Shown piece after piece: positions 63,406 through 64,000 of a DNA stretch of 64,000 bases. The stretch covers positions 1-64,000 of the forward strand of contig JAJFKW010000002.1 of the NCBI GenBank assembly GCA_021773015.1. Reading direction: 5' to 3'. Origin of the DNA: Woeseia sp. (GTDB lineage: Bacteria > Pseudomonadota > Gammaproteobacteria > Steroidobacterales > Woeseiaceae). Numbering within the stretch: position 1 is the stretch's first letter; the number at the start of each line of letters is the position of its first letter. Both the position numbers and the translations under genes were made by a program. Below the pieces are notes generated by a model. It was given only the letters and a program-made list of their open reading frames with translations, was not told where the DNA came from and did no database searches.

Positions 63406-64000
63406 CTACGCACAAGGCCCGGGCTGCGCGGCTTCGCCTACCACAGCCGGCCTCCCCGCGATCAAGCCCCGCATAGTCGGTGAGCTGTCAAATTCGATCG
63501 TCCATTCCTTGTAACGAGTTTGAACACCGTAGCCGTCGTGATCCACGCCGATTACAAGGTCGCCAATTGGCTCGCCATACATGCCTTCTCGATCGCTCCA
63601 TGCTTTCATAAGTCTCACTGGGCATTCGCTAGTTCGTAAGGATGGACCTCCCTGAGCCATCATGTATCCGGCCCAGTCTCCTTTGTCCGCAGATTCCCGC
63701 GCGGCCTCAACAATCTGATCTCCAGAAACTGATTCTGCGAGGCGACGTAACTCACGATAAACAGATACAGGAGGGCCGCCGATCTGCTGGAACTGCCTTA
63801 TCCGCCATGTTGAGGCCCAGGCTTCAACTCGCTCGGCCGCCTCTTTAGCAGTTTCCCCTTCCGGCAAATGTGCCGCGTCAATGTTCTTGCTGACGTACTT
63901 AGCAATGTATCCGGTAGCGGTTCCTTTCGAGGGATCTATCTTTACCGCGTCAAACCGATATTTCGACGCACCAGGCTCGTCACCGTCAATCTGTAGTGCG
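63406..64000 (-). CDS. Replication initiator, phage GPA/rolling-circle type (partial)
   Basis: The C-terminal 198 residues of a larger protein; its start lies beyond the window. The frame stays open to 64000 and contains [18 protein letters not shown], in which the Y-x-x-K-Y pair is the nicking motif of rolling-circle initiators, then [20 protein letters not shown], a hallmark of the phage replication gene A (GPA) family. Such proteins nick the origin and restart replication. The ORF start at 63867 that a tool would call is only a TTG inside it. C-terminal segment [14 protein letters not shown] is low-complexity. Confidence 0.85.
   Translation of the reverse strand, partial: ALQIDGDEPGASKYRFDAVKIDPSKGTATGYIAKYVSKNIDAAHLPEGETAKEAAERVEAWASTWRIRQFQQIGGPPVSVYRELRRLAESVSGDQIVEAARESADKGDWAGYMMAQGGPSLRTSECPVRLMKAWSDREGMYGEPIGDLVIGVDHDGYGVQTRYKEWTIEFDSSPTMRGLIAGRPAVVGEAAQPGPCA

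Larger units (their letters stand above)
58065..64000. mobile_element. Integrated element downstream of tRNA-Thr (left part only)
   Basis: Genes from 58492 on lack the housekeeping character of the preceding operon and look more A+T-rich. They include a rolling-circle replication initiator of the GPA type, a gene V-like ssDNA-binding protein, a Dam-type methylase and a ParB-like protein, all typical of phages or replicative integrated elements. The left edge is placed at the tRNA-Thr 3' end. The right edge, and any integrase, lie beyond 64000. Confidence 0.7.

Noticed and set aside
63253-63483. Plus-strand frame of 76 codons
   Set aside because: Antisense to the initiator gene end and the GC-rich hairpin; composition is that of the inverted repeats.

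Overview
The window looks like a chromosome segment of an environmental gammaproteobacterium with moderate G+C. This rests on the 23S/5S sequences, the stand-alone type III pantothenate kinase with BirA and PlsY, several TonB-dependent receptors, REP-like intergenic repeats and a CCA-encoding tRNA. The genus cannot be named from the sequence. It opens with the 3' end of an rRNA operon (23S tail, 5S, terminator) and ends inside an integrated element beyond a tRNA-Thr gene.

Layout. 1-0.7 kb: rRNA. 1-7 kb: a secreted S9 peptidase, a lipoprotein, a secreted-esterase pair and a membrane-anchored AraC regulator. 7-25.6 kb: a large catabolic region. It holds a VanA-like Rieske oxygenase, an FAD hydroxylase/VOC/SDR operon, an MDR dehydrogenase, and a long plus-strand operon: DUF819 transporter, a 54-residue protein missed by simple ORF cut-offs, FAD oxidoreductase, nitrilase-type amidohydrolase, small membrane protein, TPP decarboxylase, PLP aminotransferase, aldehyde dehydrogenase and an exported VOC protein. 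These are followed by a MarR regulator and a TonB receptor. An identical perfect palindrome (GTTTATATATAAAC) lies upstream of the DUF819 operon and over the TonB receptor promoter, which suggests one MarR regulon covering outer-membrane uptake, inner-membrane transport and catabolism.

25.6-31.6 kb: small stress and envelope genes (MscL, DUF937, Kbp, YegP, dodecin, M48 protease, YjgN-like) and a Tat-signal/NIPSNAP-like pair. 32-37.3 kb: an unusual set made of a PrnB/indoleamine-dioxygenase-like protein, an aromatic amino acid decarboxylase-type enzyme, an Fe-S protein resembling reductive dehalogenases/QueG, and a sodium-amino acid symporter. Together they suggest an uncharacterised aromatic amino acid pathway. 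37.4-50.4 kb: PLD-type phospholipid synthase, AsmA, a PqqU-like receptor, lipase, potassium channel, GST, TPR protein, CtlX, SPFH protein and M61 peptidase. 50.4-54 kb: two divergent paralogous secreted repeat proteins bracketed by matching composite repeats. 54-57.9 kb: lipid kinase and the plsY-birA-coaX-SPOR operon.

58-64 kb: an integrated element downstream of tRNA-Thr. It carries a membrane protein/HAD phosphatase pair on the plus strand and, on the minus strand, a tight operon with a GPA-type rolling-circle replication initiator (cut by the window end), a gene V-like ssDNA-binding protein, a small protein, a Dam-type methylase, a ParB-like protein and an unrecognised protein. No integrase, CRISPR array or insertion sequence is visible in the window.
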